Assembly: GCF_050874005.1 (NCBI RefSeq)
Contig: NZ_JBNMJV010000017.1
Location: 1-58,780, forward strand
From: Huintestinicola sp050874005
GTDB lineage: Bacteria > Bacillota > Clostridia > Oscillospirales > Ruminococcaceae
Reading direction: 5' to 3'
Length of the DNA: 58,780 nt
Below the pieces are notes generated by a model. The model ran no database searches, was not told the origin of the DNA, and saw only the letters and a program-made list of their open reading frames with translations. The translations under genes and the position numbers were made by a program. Positions 52,016 to 58,780 of this stretch are shown here, piece after piece. The stretch's first letter is position 1. The number at the start of each line of letters is the position of its first letter.

Positions 52016-52195
52016 TAAAATCCTCCTTTATATATTGACATTTGAGATTATTTATGGTAGAATAAAGACACTATAAGTTGCAATTAAGAAACTCAATGTG
52101 TACTACCAACAACTACAGTATAGTACACTATAAGTGATTTGTCAATAACTCAAAAGTGATTTTGTAAGTCTATCCAAAATCAGAGGGGGATTTTT
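52016..52195. promoter_or_regulatory. Divergent control region with repeated motif
   Basis: Between the excisionase-like gene (minus) and the regulator (plus). ACACTATAAGT occurs at about 52068 and again at about 52122, and AAAAGTGATTTT lies at 52150, so this is a likely operator region for the XRE-like regulator. Confidence 0.5.
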
Positions 52196-52894
52196 GTGTT
52201 TTATAACCAATTGATAAAGCTTTGTGAAGAAAATAACGAGAAGCCAACGCCATTACTTCGTTCTCTTGGATTGAGTGCTACTAACTTGAAACGCTGGCAG
52301 AACGGTTCTACAGTAAATTCAGAGATCCTTGCGAAGTTGGCAGATCATTTCAACGTTCCCGTTGATTATTTCTTTCAGGAAGATGATAATGAAAATGAAG
52401 CGGCAATAACCAATGATGCCAATGCTTTTCAGAAGGTGTACAATATTTTCAGAGCACACCCCGATAATATCGCCAGCTTTTTAAGCGGTGACAAAATACC
52501 CGTGTATAACTATGAGCAGATTGTCAAGTATCTGGCTTGCAGTGACGATTACCTGTTCAACAAAAGCAACAGCCCCGTCATCGACAAAAGCATTAAGCCG
52601 TGTAACAACCTTAGTGCCAAGGAGTACATTCTTAATATTATGAATAAGCTGCCTGCCAACAGCGATTATCAGGTTATGCAGGTGAAGCTGTCCTATATCG
52701 TTATCAATAATCTGAAAAAGGTCGGCAAGGGAAAAGCTGAACTGATCGAGCTAAAACTTGCTCAGAAGAAAATCGACAGGCTTTATGATGATACTATTGA
52801 GGACAGTAAGAAGAGAGGGCTTAATCTGTCCGATCTGAATCGTATTGTTGAGGCGTTTGATTTGAGTTATGATTTTTTGTTTACAGGAAAATAA
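52196..52894 (+). CDS. XRE-like transcriptional regulator of the element
   Basis: Protein of 232 residues: N-terminal helix-turn-helix (KPTPLLRSLGLSATNLKRWQNGSTVNSEILAKLADHFNVPVDYFF, about 18-62), a second similar motif-like region near 100-120 (YNYEQIVKYLACSDDYLF), and a helical C-terminus that again ends in LSDLNRIVEAFDLSYDFLF. GTG start with AGGGGGA upstream. It likely controls the divergent backbone operon and lies just before the cargo genes; whether it also controls them is unknown. Confidence 0.75.
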   Translation: MFYNQLIKLCEENNEKPTPLLRSLGLSATNLKRWQNGSTVNSEILAKLADHFNVPVDYFFQEDDNENEAAITNDANAFQKVYNIFRAHPDNIASFLSGDKIPVYNYEQIVKYLACSDDYLFNKSNSPVIDKSIKPCNNLSAKEYILNIMNKLPANSDYQVMQVKLSYIVINNLKKVGKGKAELIELKLAQKKIDRLYDDTIEDSKKRGLNLSDLNRIVEAFDLSYDFLFTGK

Positions 52895-52919
52895 TATGAA
52901 CTGCCACGGAGGGTTAATT

Positions 52920-53174
52920 ATGAAATGTGTAAATTGCGGTAATACGAATAAAAGTACTTTACACGATGAAGGTGACACTTTTTATTGTTCAAATTGTTGT
53001 CACAGAACATCAAAAGAAACTGGAATGGACGATCTTGTAGAATGTCCGTATTGTCATCGAATGAGAGATCGCAAAGCAATGTATTGTCATTGGTGTAATG
53101 ATTCCACATGGCAGCCAAGTTCACCGGGTGAATTCGATGAAATTGATAGGATTTTAAAAGATATGGGTTTTTAA
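52920..53174 (+). CDS. Zinc-ribbon protein, first gene of ExbBD-like cargo
   Basis: Protein of 84 residues with two or three zinc-binding pairs: CVNCGN, CSNCCHRT, CPYCHRMRD and CHWCN. No membrane segment. Start ATG 52920 with GGAGGG seven bases upstream. The codon use and AT content differ from the chromosome, as for the other cargo genes. It leads the five-gene cassette (51 bases before the ExbB-like gene). Could be a cytosolic sensor or an adaptor; not known. Confidence 0.65.
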   Translation: MKCVNCGNTNKSTLHDEGDTFYCSNCCHRTSKETGMDDLVECPYCHRMRDRKAMYCHWCNDSTWQPSSPGEFDEIDRILKDMGF

Positions 53175-53224
53175 TGAATTTTTTATTAACATTTCTTCGT
53201 TTGAGTTAACCTAGGAGGTATATT

Positions 53225-53665
53225 ATGTCGTTTATTAATGTATTACTTAATAGCGGATCGGACAACTTTTTAATTATTATTGTAGCTATCTTGGAACTAG
53301 CCCTCTTCATTTCTTCTATAATACTTAGTATTTGGATAAGTAAGTATTTTAAAGATGGAAAAGAACGAGATCTTAAGAAATCAATATATTATGCGTTAGA
53401 TATTGTATACAACGTTTTTGTGACAATAATCTCTATGTTTCCGTTATTGGGTATGCTTGGAACGGTAATATCCTTAATAGGATTAGGAAATGTTTTTCAA
53501 ATGGATGGTGCTGACATGAACGGAATAAAATCCGAATTTTTTCTTGCTTTAACTTCAACTGCTTGGGGCATTATATTTTCTTTGATATATAAATCTTTTA
53601 ATGCGGTTGCGCAACCTACTATTGAAAACCAGATTGAAAAAGCAAAAAAAGTGCTCAAAATTTGA
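53225..53665 (+). CDS. ExbB/TolQ/MotA-like proton channel protein
   Basis: Protein of 146 residues with three membrane helices (about 15-40, 60-90, 104-130). The family core is visible: FPLLGMLGTVISLIGLGNVF, then FFLALTSTAWGIIFSLIYKSF, matching the PLLGLLGTV… and …aLxTTaxGL… motifs of ExbB/TolQ/MotA. The channel would use the proton motive force with the next gene product. ATG with AGGAGG. Unlike Zorya ZorA, there is no long cytoplasmic tail. ExbB in an apparently outer-membrane-free organism is unexpected. Confidence 0.8.
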   Translation: MSFINVLLNSGSDNFLIIIVAILELALFISSIILSIWISKYFKDGKERDLKKSIYYALDIVYNVFVTIISMFPLLGMLGTVISLIGLGNVFQMDGADMNGIKSEFFLALTSTAWGIIFSLIYKSFNAVAQPTIENQIEKAKKVLKI

Positions 53666-53675
53666 GGTGTATAAG

Positions 53676-54305
53676 ATGAAGAAAAGAGAAGCTATTTTAG
53701 ATTTTACATCATTACTTGATGTAATAATGTTGATACTGTTTTTCTTCGTTATTTTTGCCCAGCTTGATACAAGTGAAGCAATCTCAAATGCCAAAATGGA
53801 ACAAGAAAAAGCTGAACAACAAATTGCTGATGCGCAAGCGGAATGGGAAGCAGCTAATGAAGCTAAAGATAAAGCTAATGCAGAATTGGAGCAGCTTCAA
53901 CAAGCCAATGCTCTGGCAGAATCGATAATTATTAATGGAGCAGATGACTTTGATAGGGCGCTACGGCTTAAAATTATGCTTTTTTGTGAGAATGATAGTT
54001 GGGTAATTACAGTAAACTGTTCAAAGCAAGAAAACGGTGAGATCAGATACGAAGAAATTGATAGAATTCTTGATGTCAGAAATCGTGATGCATTGAGTTT
54101 AGCAAATGATTTTCACAAAATAATAAGTGATTACGGTTATTCTCAAGAAGATGCTTTTTTGTGTGATCTAATGTTTGATTCACTTGCTTCCGGTTCAAAT
54201 AAAGCAAAAAGAAACACTGACAAAATGTTGAGTATTCTTCAAAATGATCTTGGATATACGCATTTATTCAATTCAACCACAGATTTGGCAGATTTAAAGG
54301 AGTAA
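53676..54305 (+). CDS. ExbD/TolR/MotB-like stator protein with coiled coil
   Basis: Protein of 209 residues. One N-terminal membrane helix with the functional Asp15 in LDFTSLLDVIMLILFFFVIF, the counterpart of the proton-carrying Asp of ExbD/TolR/MotB. An Ala/Glu/Lys-rich coiled coil follows (about 33-88), then a globular C-terminal part (about 90-209) that I do not recognise; it does not show an OmpA-like peptidoglycan-binding motif. ATG 53676 is chosen, with GAGGTG upstream. It lies 10 bases after the ExbB-like gene. The usual ExbD periplasmic domain is lacking here and appears to be present in the two following genes. Confidence 0.78.
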   Translation: MKKREAILDFTSLLDVIMLILFFFVIFAQLDTSEAISNAKMEQEKAEQQIADAQAEWEAANEAKDKANAELEQLQQANALAESIIINGADDFDRALRLKIMLFCENDSWVITVNCSKQENGEIRYEEIDRILDVRNRDALSLANDFHKIISDYGYSQEDAFLCDLMFDSLASGSNKAKRNTDKMLSILQNDLGYTHLFNSTTDLADLKE

Positions 54306-54309
54306 GAAA

Positions 54310-54741
54310 ATGAAAAAACTAAAGGGTTCTTCTTTATTAACTGTAGTAATTGTTTTAGCTATAGCAGCTGTTGTCGGAGCTGTAATTTATTTTCTGGGAA
54401 AAGGTGGATTTGGTCTCGGTGGCGGAAAGGGGGATGGTGAAGGTGATGGAAATGCCGAAGAAGTCCAACAGGTAATGGTAACTGTACAAGAATCGACTAC
54501 GATAGAAGTCACTACAAAAGAAATAGAGTATGTTGAGGTCACAGTTCATGAAACAACATATCTCTATAATAATAAAGTATATGAGATTGATGAAATCAAT
54601 TCGCTGATTGATAACATTAAAAATTCTGAAGGAAGAATTAACGTTAGGATTACAGATGATAATGCTGCTTCCAAAGCATATTCACAATTGATTTCTGAAT
54701 TAGAGGATAATATGATAACATATATTGAGTTATCTGAATAA
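54310..54741 (+). CDS. Membrane-anchored protein with ExbD-like C-terminal domain
   Basis: Protein of 143 residues: N-terminal helix (about 8-30), a Gly-rich hinge (GKGGFGLGGGKGDGEGDG), then an extracytoplasmic part. The last 70 residues (VTVHETTYLYNNKVYEIDEI…ITDDNAASKAYSQLI) resemble the swapped ExbD/TolR periplasmic domain (beta-strand, then hairpin, V-x-I-x-D, then helix) and resemble the end of the next protein. Four bases after the ExbD-like gene stop. The relation to ExbD is my reading, not a search result. Confidence 0.6.
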   Translation: MKKLKGSSLLTVVIVLAIAAVVGAVIYFLGKGGFGLGGGKGDGEGDGNAEEVQQVMVTVQESTTIEVTTKEIEYVEVTVHETTYLYNNKVYEIDEINSLIDNIKNSEGRINVRITDDNAASKAYSQLISELEDNMITYIELSE

Positions 54742-54755
54742 AGGAGAGAATAATC

Positions 54756-55220
54756 TTGCACTTTACAAAGCACGTTGTTATCGGAGTTATTAGCATTGCA
54801 TTAGCCGTTTCTTTAACCGGTTGCGATAATCCAATAGAAAAAATCTTTACAAAAGAAAAGAACGAGGACACTATTGCAGAAACTGTTAATCAAGTTAAAA
54901 CCGAAATTAATTCTTATTCTACCTCTGTTTCAGTTGTTGATATTCTTGATGAAACATCGGTAGAAAGCACTGTATCAGAGGAATATTGTGAAACTGGCGG
55001 TGGTAATGCAGATACATATAAAGAGATTGAAATCACTGTGTCAGATAATCAGTATTTTTACAATAACCACGAAATAACTTTGTCGGAAGTATGTGAAATA
55101 CTTGATAGCCTTGACTCAAATACCACAATAATACTTTTTGATGAAATGGCGACAGAAAGTGCCTTTTCAAAGATTACAGATTATTTGGATGAACGAAAAA
55201 TATCGTATGAGATGAAATGA
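54756..55220 (+). CDS. Lipoprotein with ExbD-like C-terminal domain
   Basis: Protein of 154 residues with a lipoprotein signal (VVIGVISIALAVSLTGC), an acidic linker (about 25-90) and a C-terminal domain (EIEITVSDNQYFYNNHEITL…ILFDEMATESAFSKITDYL) like that of the preceding gene product. TTG 54756 with AAGGAGAG seven bases upstream. Last gene of the cargo; no further gene before the right end of the element. Confidence 0.65.
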   Translation: MHFTKHVVIGVISIALAVSLTGCDNPIEKIFTKEKNEDTIAETVNQVKTEINSYSTSVSVVDILDETSVESTVSEEYCETGGGNADTYKEIEITVSDNQYFYNNHEITLSEVCEILDSLDSNTTIILFDEMATESAFSKITDYLDERKISYEMK

Positions 55221-55258
55221 TGTCGTAGGTGATGTAATTCAAAATCGGCAGCTGAATG

Positions 55259-55278
55259 AAATACACAAGTAATACACA
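55259..55278. repeat. Arm-type repeats, right end
   Basis: AAATACACA at 55259 and GTAATACACA at 55269, matching the four-copy array at the left end. Confidence 0.6.
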
Positions 55279-55312
55279 ATACTCCCCGAACCTTCGTATT
55301 TTCGGGGAGTAT
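55279..55312. terminator. Hairpin at right end of element
   Basis: Arms TACTCCCCGAA and TTCGGGGAGTA around a short loop. Ends the cargo transcript or acts in recombination; it abuts the right 27-bp repeat. Confidence 0.6.
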
Positions 55313-55339
55313 TGTTGCTGTTGAAGAGGCTATGAAGGC
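55313..55339. repeat. attR: 27-bp direct repeat
   Basis: Identical to 47364-47390. It is followed by TTGA instead of ATAATAG, so the right copy still codes the end of the target (Met-Lys-Ala-stop). Confidence 0.95.
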
Positions 55340-55381
55340 TTGAGTTTAATGGCTTAAATACGTCGTTTGACGGATACTTAA

Positions 55382-55412
55382 AATCCCTCCCCGATTTTTT
55401 TCGGGGAGGGAT
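55382..55412 (+). terminator. Original terminator of the GGGtGRT operon
   Basis: Arms AATCCCTCCCCGA and TCGGGGAGGGATT, then TTTTTT. It now lies past the element, in the position expected for the terminator of the target gene before insertion. Confidence 0.7.
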
Positions 55413-55441
55413 TTTTTGCTTTTTTTGACACTTTTTCAGCA

Positions 55442-55517
55442 ATTTGTCTCCCATTTGTCTCCCAAAATTTTTTGTGGAGACAATTCGGGTGACAAGTTGG
55501 GTGACAAATTTTATCAT
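55442..55517. repeat. Inverted and direct short repeats next to attR
   Basis: ATTTGTCTCCC at 55442 and 55453; GGAGACAA at 55486, GGGTGACAA at 55497 and 55509 in the opposite sense. This looks like an integrase arm-site cluster and suggests a second element adjoining. Confidence 0.5.
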
Positions 55518-55553
55518 GTGAGCGTCATACGGATAATAAATTATCTGTTGCCT

Positions 55554-56873
55554 TTATTCCATTATTAACCAATCTATCAGATTTACCGATTTGATTCCCT
55601 CATAAGAATTTTCCATGCCTGTATTCATAGACAGTACGATTTTCTCATAATTGTCGGGGATCTTCTGCAATGGCTTCAGTTCCCGCTGACGCACATCTTC
55701 ACTCGTCATTGACTCCGTGACCTGAATGTAGAGCTTGGTATCGGGTTTTACTGCTATAAAATCGACCTCCAGATTATCGACCTTACCGATAGAAACATCA
55801 TACCCTCTGCGCAGCAGTTCAAAGAATACGACGTTCTCCAGGGCATGTCCGATGTCACGATCTCTGAAACCGAGCAGGAAATTCCTAAGCCCTATATCTA
55901 CGATGTAATACTTTCCGAGTGTACGCAGATATTCCTTGCCTTTGATGTCAAACCTCTTGATTTCATAGAAAAAGTAGGATTCAAGCAGTGCATTTACATA
56001 CGCCTGGACAGTATGTGCACTTGGTGTTCCTTTGTGTCTTCCGTCCTCCAGCAGTCCTTCATTTACAAGCGTATTTCCGATAGAGGAAACGGAAATATTA
56101 CTGCCGATATTATCAGCGAGAAACATAACGATTTTTTTGAGCAGAATGGGGTCTGAGATCTGCTTTTGTCCACGCCTGTTTTCCCGCTCCAGAATATCTC
56201 TCATTATAACGGTAGAGTAGATACCTTCCAGCAGAACAAGCGATTTCTCCTGATCCAGACCCACATCAGCGATGCCCGGCATACCGCCGAACCGCATATA
56301 GGCAATGAACACATCGTTCATTTCGTATATATCGCCGTTTTTATCAAATATCTGTTTGCGTATGCCTCCCAAGGCACTTTTTGACTCCTTGATCTCAAAT
56401 CCGAAAAAGTACAGGAACTCGGTGAATGACAGGGGAAGTACCTTTATTTCTACACATCTGCCCGACAGATATGTTGCGTATTCTGATGAAAGCATATAGG
56501 CGTTGGAGCCTGTAACATAAATGTCACAGTTAAAATCCACACGGAAAGAGTTGACGGCGTTTTCCCATCCGGGAATGCGCTGCACTTCGTCAAAGAAAAG
56601 GTACATTCTTTTATTTGGAATGGTGTGCTGCTTGACATAGGCGTAAAACTCGTCGCTGCTCATATTTCTGAAGTCATAGGACTCAAAATTCATTTCGAGG
56701 ATCTGTTCGTCGGCTATGCCGTTTTCCTTCAAATGGTCAGCCATCAGCTTTAACAGGCTGGATTTGCCGCATCTGCGTATGCCTGTGATAACCTTTACCG
56801 GTTCGGTGTCCTTAAAGGCTATAAGTTTGTTAAGGTACAGGTCCCTTTTTTTGAGTTCGTGAGTATCGATCAT
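55554..56873 (-). CDS. AAA+ ATPase with DUF4143 domain
   Basis: Protein of 439 residues from ATG 56873 (AGGAGG upstream; an open frame runs six codons further to a TTG inside the ribosome site). The ATPase part has Walker A ITGIRRCGKSSLLKLM (about 30-45) and Walker B MYLFFDEVQ (about 90-100). The C-terminal DUF4143 part (about 320-435) carries FEELLRRGYDVSIGKVDNLEVDFIAVK-like sequence, a PD-(D/E)XK-type pattern (VDFIAV). Widespread on mobile elements; no role is proved. An intact cousin of the truncated 34-996 gene. Confidence 0.82.
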   Translation of the reverse strand: MIDTHELKKRDLYLNKLIAFKDTEPVKVITGIRRCGKSSLLKLMADHLKENGIADEQILEMNFESYDFRNMSSDEFYAYVKQHTIPNKRMYLFFDEVQRIPGWENAVNSFRVDFNCDIYVTGSNAYMLSSEYATYLSGRCVEIKVLPLSFTEFLYFFGFEIKESKSALGGIRKQIFDKNGDIYEMNDVFIAYMRFGGMPGIADVGLDQEKSLVLLEGIYSTVIMRDILERENRRGQKQISDPILLKKIVMFLADNIGSNISVSSIGNTLVNEGLLEDGRHKGTPSAHTVQAYVNALLESYFFYEIKRFDIKGKEYLRTLGKYYIVDIGLRNFLLGFRDRDIGHALENVVFFELLRRGYDVSIGKVDNLEVDFIAVKPDTKLYIQVTESMTSEDVRQRELKPLQKIPDNYEKIVLSMNTGMENSYEGIKSVNLIDWLIME

Positions 56874-57176
56874 CCTGTGTTCCTCCTTCAATTAGTCAGC
56901 GTTTTGTAGCATTATAGCATAAATTTTCAAAATTGTCAAGTTTATGCTTTCAAATGCAAAAAATGCGCTATTGTACTGCTTAATGTAAGAGCTTTCTTAT
57001 GGTTAAATAAGGTATCAGAATGGTTGTTGTACAAATTAAACATTTTTCTCTATGCAAATAGCGCTTGGCTTTGTTTAAATATCCAAAAATTACAGCTTTT
57101 GAAAAATGATGAATTATTTATGATAGAATTCGCTTATCAGGTTAATCCTGAAATATATTTACTGGGAGAGAGTTCT
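56874..57176. other. Intergenic region
   Basis: Contains the ribosome site of the ATPase gene and an open frame of 51 codons before 57177 without any ribosome site; no other structure seen. Confidence 0.4.
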
Positions 57177-57611
57177 ATGAAAAAAGAAATGTCAATTATT
57201 AATGTTCCTGAAGAGAGCGCAAGCGAATTTGCTTGCAAGTTTAGTGCTTGTCAGCAAGAGACCATGTCAAACGTTGGAGAGTCTGATCCTTTTATGGCGG
57301 TTCATAAATGGGCAGAGCGCAATAATCTTATTTCGGATAGCAACGAGAAAGATTTTGAAATGTGTGGAGTTATTAACAGGAACGCAAAGTCAGGTGTTCC
57401 TAGCAATCACTTTTTTGACTTTAAAAACAAATTTTATGTGGGAAAAGGTGGCCCTATATCCATCGAAACCTGCGTCGTGATGCTTTTTCCTACCGGTTCA
57501 AATAAACCTTGCTTCATTTATTTGGACAAATTCGACGCATCTAAATCGTTATTGCTTGCCAATAGCGAACAAGCCTACAGCAATTTTAAACAATATGTTT
57601 TGACGAAATAA
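57177..57611 (+). CDS. Hypothetical protein
   Basis: Protein of 144 residues, soluble, with a few cysteines (EFACKFSAC, MCGV, ETCVV, KPCF); not recognised. ATG 57177 with GGGAGAG upstream is preferred over an open frame starting at 57024. A terminator (57610-57635) follows directly. Confidence 0.55.
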   Translation: MKKEMSIINVPEESASEFACKFSACQQETMSNVGESDPFMAVHKWAERNNLISDSNEKDFEMCGVINRNAKSGVPSNHFFDFKNKFYVGKGGPISIETCVVMLFPTGSNKPCFIYLDKFDASKSLLLANSEQAYSNFKQYVLTK

Positions 57612-57635
57612 AAGCACGGGCATTCTCGTGCTTTT
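57610..57635 (+). terminator. Intrinsic terminator
   Basis: Arms AAAAGCACG and CGTGCTTTT, then ATTTTTTT. Confidence 0.75.
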
Positions 57636-57714
57636 ATTTTTTTAAACACATTAGCTGTAATATAAGGGGGCGGCATTACAGATAGAGTATACAGTATGCT
57701 CTATGAGAAAATGC

Positions 57715-58515
57715 TTAATCATTCTTTGCTTTAATCTTATTTGCCTTTTCCCATATTTCATCTGAATACTTGCGCAAGTTATAATTATTTAAAAGAAAAT
57801 CTGCAATTTGAGAATATTTTTGTTTATCATGCTCTCCTTGGCTGTAACATTTTGTTTGGGGCTTCGGGTTAAATCTGGCGTGATAACGGAACATTTCAAG
57901 AGCTTTAAAGCGTACAAAGTGTATTGCTTGAATATAATCAATATAATGGCGAATAACTGCTTCAAGACTATCAGAATTATTTTCTGAAATGATGTCTTTC
58001 AGTGCTTTTTTGTATAGCTTTTGTTCTATGAAAATCATTGGCGAAAAAGCTGTTTTGTATGAGAAATATGAGTTGTTTTCATTGTCTATATCTATTGCAG
58101 ACACAAGAATTGAATCTTGGTTTACCCATTTTGAAAATGCCTTCATAATAATTTCTTTCATATCATTTTCAAGGTGTGCTAAATCCATTGTTGCCATATA
58201 ATAATCCAGAATGATTTCAATTCTTTTATGGAAAATAATTGAATATAATTCTATGGATTTACTAAAAATCTTTATAGGAGTATCAATGTCAGTTGAGGGT
58301 CTGAGCCTTTTTATGGCAGCTTCATATTTATTCAAGCTATCAACAAGGTTTCTAAATTCACTGACATTCTTAATTACAAACTCATTTTCGTAGACTTTTT
58401 GGGGTACAAAAGTGTTATCGAAAAAAAGACCTAACCAGCTGGCGAATGATCTTTCTTTATATGGATTAATAAGCTTTTCAACAGGTTTATGGGGTTTATT
58501 GGATTGATCAAGCAT
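57715..58515 (-). CDS. Hypothetical protein
   Basis: Protein of 266 residues, mostly helical and Lys/Ile-rich, with no signal or membrane segment; not recognised. AT-rich relative to the chromosome. Starts with ATG 58515, but the upstream ribosome site is poor. It lies between the hypothetical gene at 57177 and a transposase start. Confidence 0.5.
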   Translation of the reverse strand: MLDQSNKPHKPVEKLINPYKERSFASWLGLFFDNTFVPQKVYENEFVIKNVSEFRNLVDSLNKYEAAIKRLRPSTDIDTPIKIFSKSIELYSIIFHKRIEIILDYYMATMDLAHLENDMKEIIMKAFSKWVNQDSILVSAIDIDNENNSYFSYKTAFSPMIFIEQKLYKKALKDIISENNSDSLEAVIRHYIDYIQAIHFVRFKALEMFRYHARFNPKPQTKCYSQGEHDKQKYSQIADFLLNNYNLRKYSDEIWEKANKIKAKND

Positions 58516-58549
58516 GTCAGTAACGTATTTAACAGTTAATTTATACTCT

Positions 58550-58780
58550 AAACGGATATATGAAAAGTATCCGTTTTAAGTCGATTTCGCACCAAAACGG
58601 ACGTCCGCAGATTACGGATACCCTAAACGGAAAGGAAGGATAGGAATGCATAGAAATCTTAGTTTCGAAGAAGAAAAAGAATTTCTTTCAGCATACACCA
58701 AACAAGCCGAAGCAGGTCAAATCGTAGATCTTAATGAATTGAAAGCTGCATACATCGAAAAAGTTGGACATTCCATTGGA
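58550..58780 (+). mobile_element. Left part of an IS630-type element (continues past the window)
   Basis: AAACGGATA…TATCCGTTT (58550-58576) and related ACGGA/TCCG repeats up to 58635 precede a transposase start at 58646. The terminal repeat is not delimited; the right part is outside the window. Confidence 0.5.
58646..58780 (+). CDS. IS630-family transposase, N-terminal part
   Basis: ATG 58646 with AAAGGAAGGA upstream. The 45 visible codons (MHRNLSFEEEKEFLSAYTKQ, then AEAGQIVDLNELKAAYIEKVG) look like the helix-turn-helix start of an IS630-type transposase. It runs off the window, so the catalytic DDE part is not seen. Confidence 0.65.
   Translation, partial: MHRNLSFEEEKEFLSAYTKQAEAGQIVDLNELKAAYIEKVGHSIG

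Larger units (their letters stand above)
47364..55339. mobile_element. Integrative mobilizable element with ExbB/ExbD-like cargo
   Basis: About 7.95 kb between two identical 27-bp repeats. Carries a tyrosine integrase, a MobV-type relaxase, a RepA-like ATPase, a small DNA-binding protein, a divergent regulator and a five-gene cargo, but no conjugation machinery of its own. It would need a helper for transfer. Arm-type GTAATACACA repeats lie just inside both ends (47459-47503 and 55259-55278). Confidence 0.9.

Noticed and set aside
53225..54305. ExbB/ExbD-like pair considered as flagellar MotAB
   Set aside because: No peptidoglycan-binding OmpA-like domain, very short channel protein, no flagellar genes, and location in a mobile element.
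53225..54305. Same pair considered as standard Zorya ZorAB
   Set aside because: The ZorA-type long cytoplasmic tail, ZorB OmpA-like domain, and ZorC/ZorD or ZorE genes are absent.

Overview
The window looks like a chromosome segment of a low-to-mid GC, monoderm Clostridia member, most likely Ruminococcus or a close relative in the Ruminococcaceae. The support is a sporulation sigma-G gene fragment, a secreted GH5 cellulase, a V-type ATPase operon, a DnaD/DnaI pair, AAAGGAGG-type ribosome sites, frequent TTG starts and an FMN riboswitch in front of ribU. No tRNA, rRNA or CRISPR array was seen.

Layout. 1-5060 is the right end of an integrated element that carries a large serine recombinase. 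The element is inserted inside sigG: only the sigma region 3/4 half remains, at 5074-5556. 5600-11600 holds core genes (TIGR04076-like protein, gpmI, tpiA, a GH-like lipoprotein, rpsF-ssb-rpsR). An IS4-family insertion sequence with a 10-bp target duplication and a nonsense-split transposase lies at 11703-13149. It is followed by a 7TM/HD-GYP gene broken by one TAG. 15056-18759 holds a lipoprotein, a nuclease-like protein, a GH5 cellulase and nadA on the minus strand. 19051-21317 holds a DnaD/DnaI primosome pair. 22554-33397 appears to be one long operon: an ACT protein, a PFL protein, nine V-ATPase subunits (G-C-I-K-F-E-A-B-D) and a DIP1984-family protein. 33663-42118 is mainly minus-strand housekeeping genes (DUF389, GNAT, PNPOx-like, AraC, DUF6465, ribU with FMN riboswitch, an acidic zinc ribbon protein, efp, M24 peptidase, aroQ). 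42140-45446 holds a small Cys protein divergent from an XRE regulator around a perfect palindrome, then a CopA-CopZ fusion and CsoR. 45669-47394 is an Fe-S scaffold-like gene plus a GGGtGRT gene.

47364-55339 is an integrative mobilizable element bounded by a 27-bp direct repeat. It is inserted in the last codons of the GGGtGRT gene, and both ends still read Met-Lys-Ala-stop. Its minus-strand backbone is integrase, MobV-type relaxase, RepA-like ATPase and a small DNA-binding protein; a divergent XRE-like regulator follows. The cargo at 52920-55220 is AT-rich: a zinc-ribbon protein, an ExbB/TolQ/MotA-like channel, an ExbD/TolR/MotB-like stator with a coiled coil, and two membrane-anchored extracytoplasmic proteins that each end in what looks like an ExbD-type domain. 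In an organism apparently lacking an outer membrane, an ExbBD-like five-gene cassette as mobile cargo is the best candidate for an undescribed system. A PMF-driven defence or envelope function is possible but is inference.

55340-58780 begins with a cluster of short inverted and direct repeats, which may be the end of a second element stacked at the same site. It then holds a DUF4143-type ATPase, two unrecognised proteins and the start of an IS630-type transposase.
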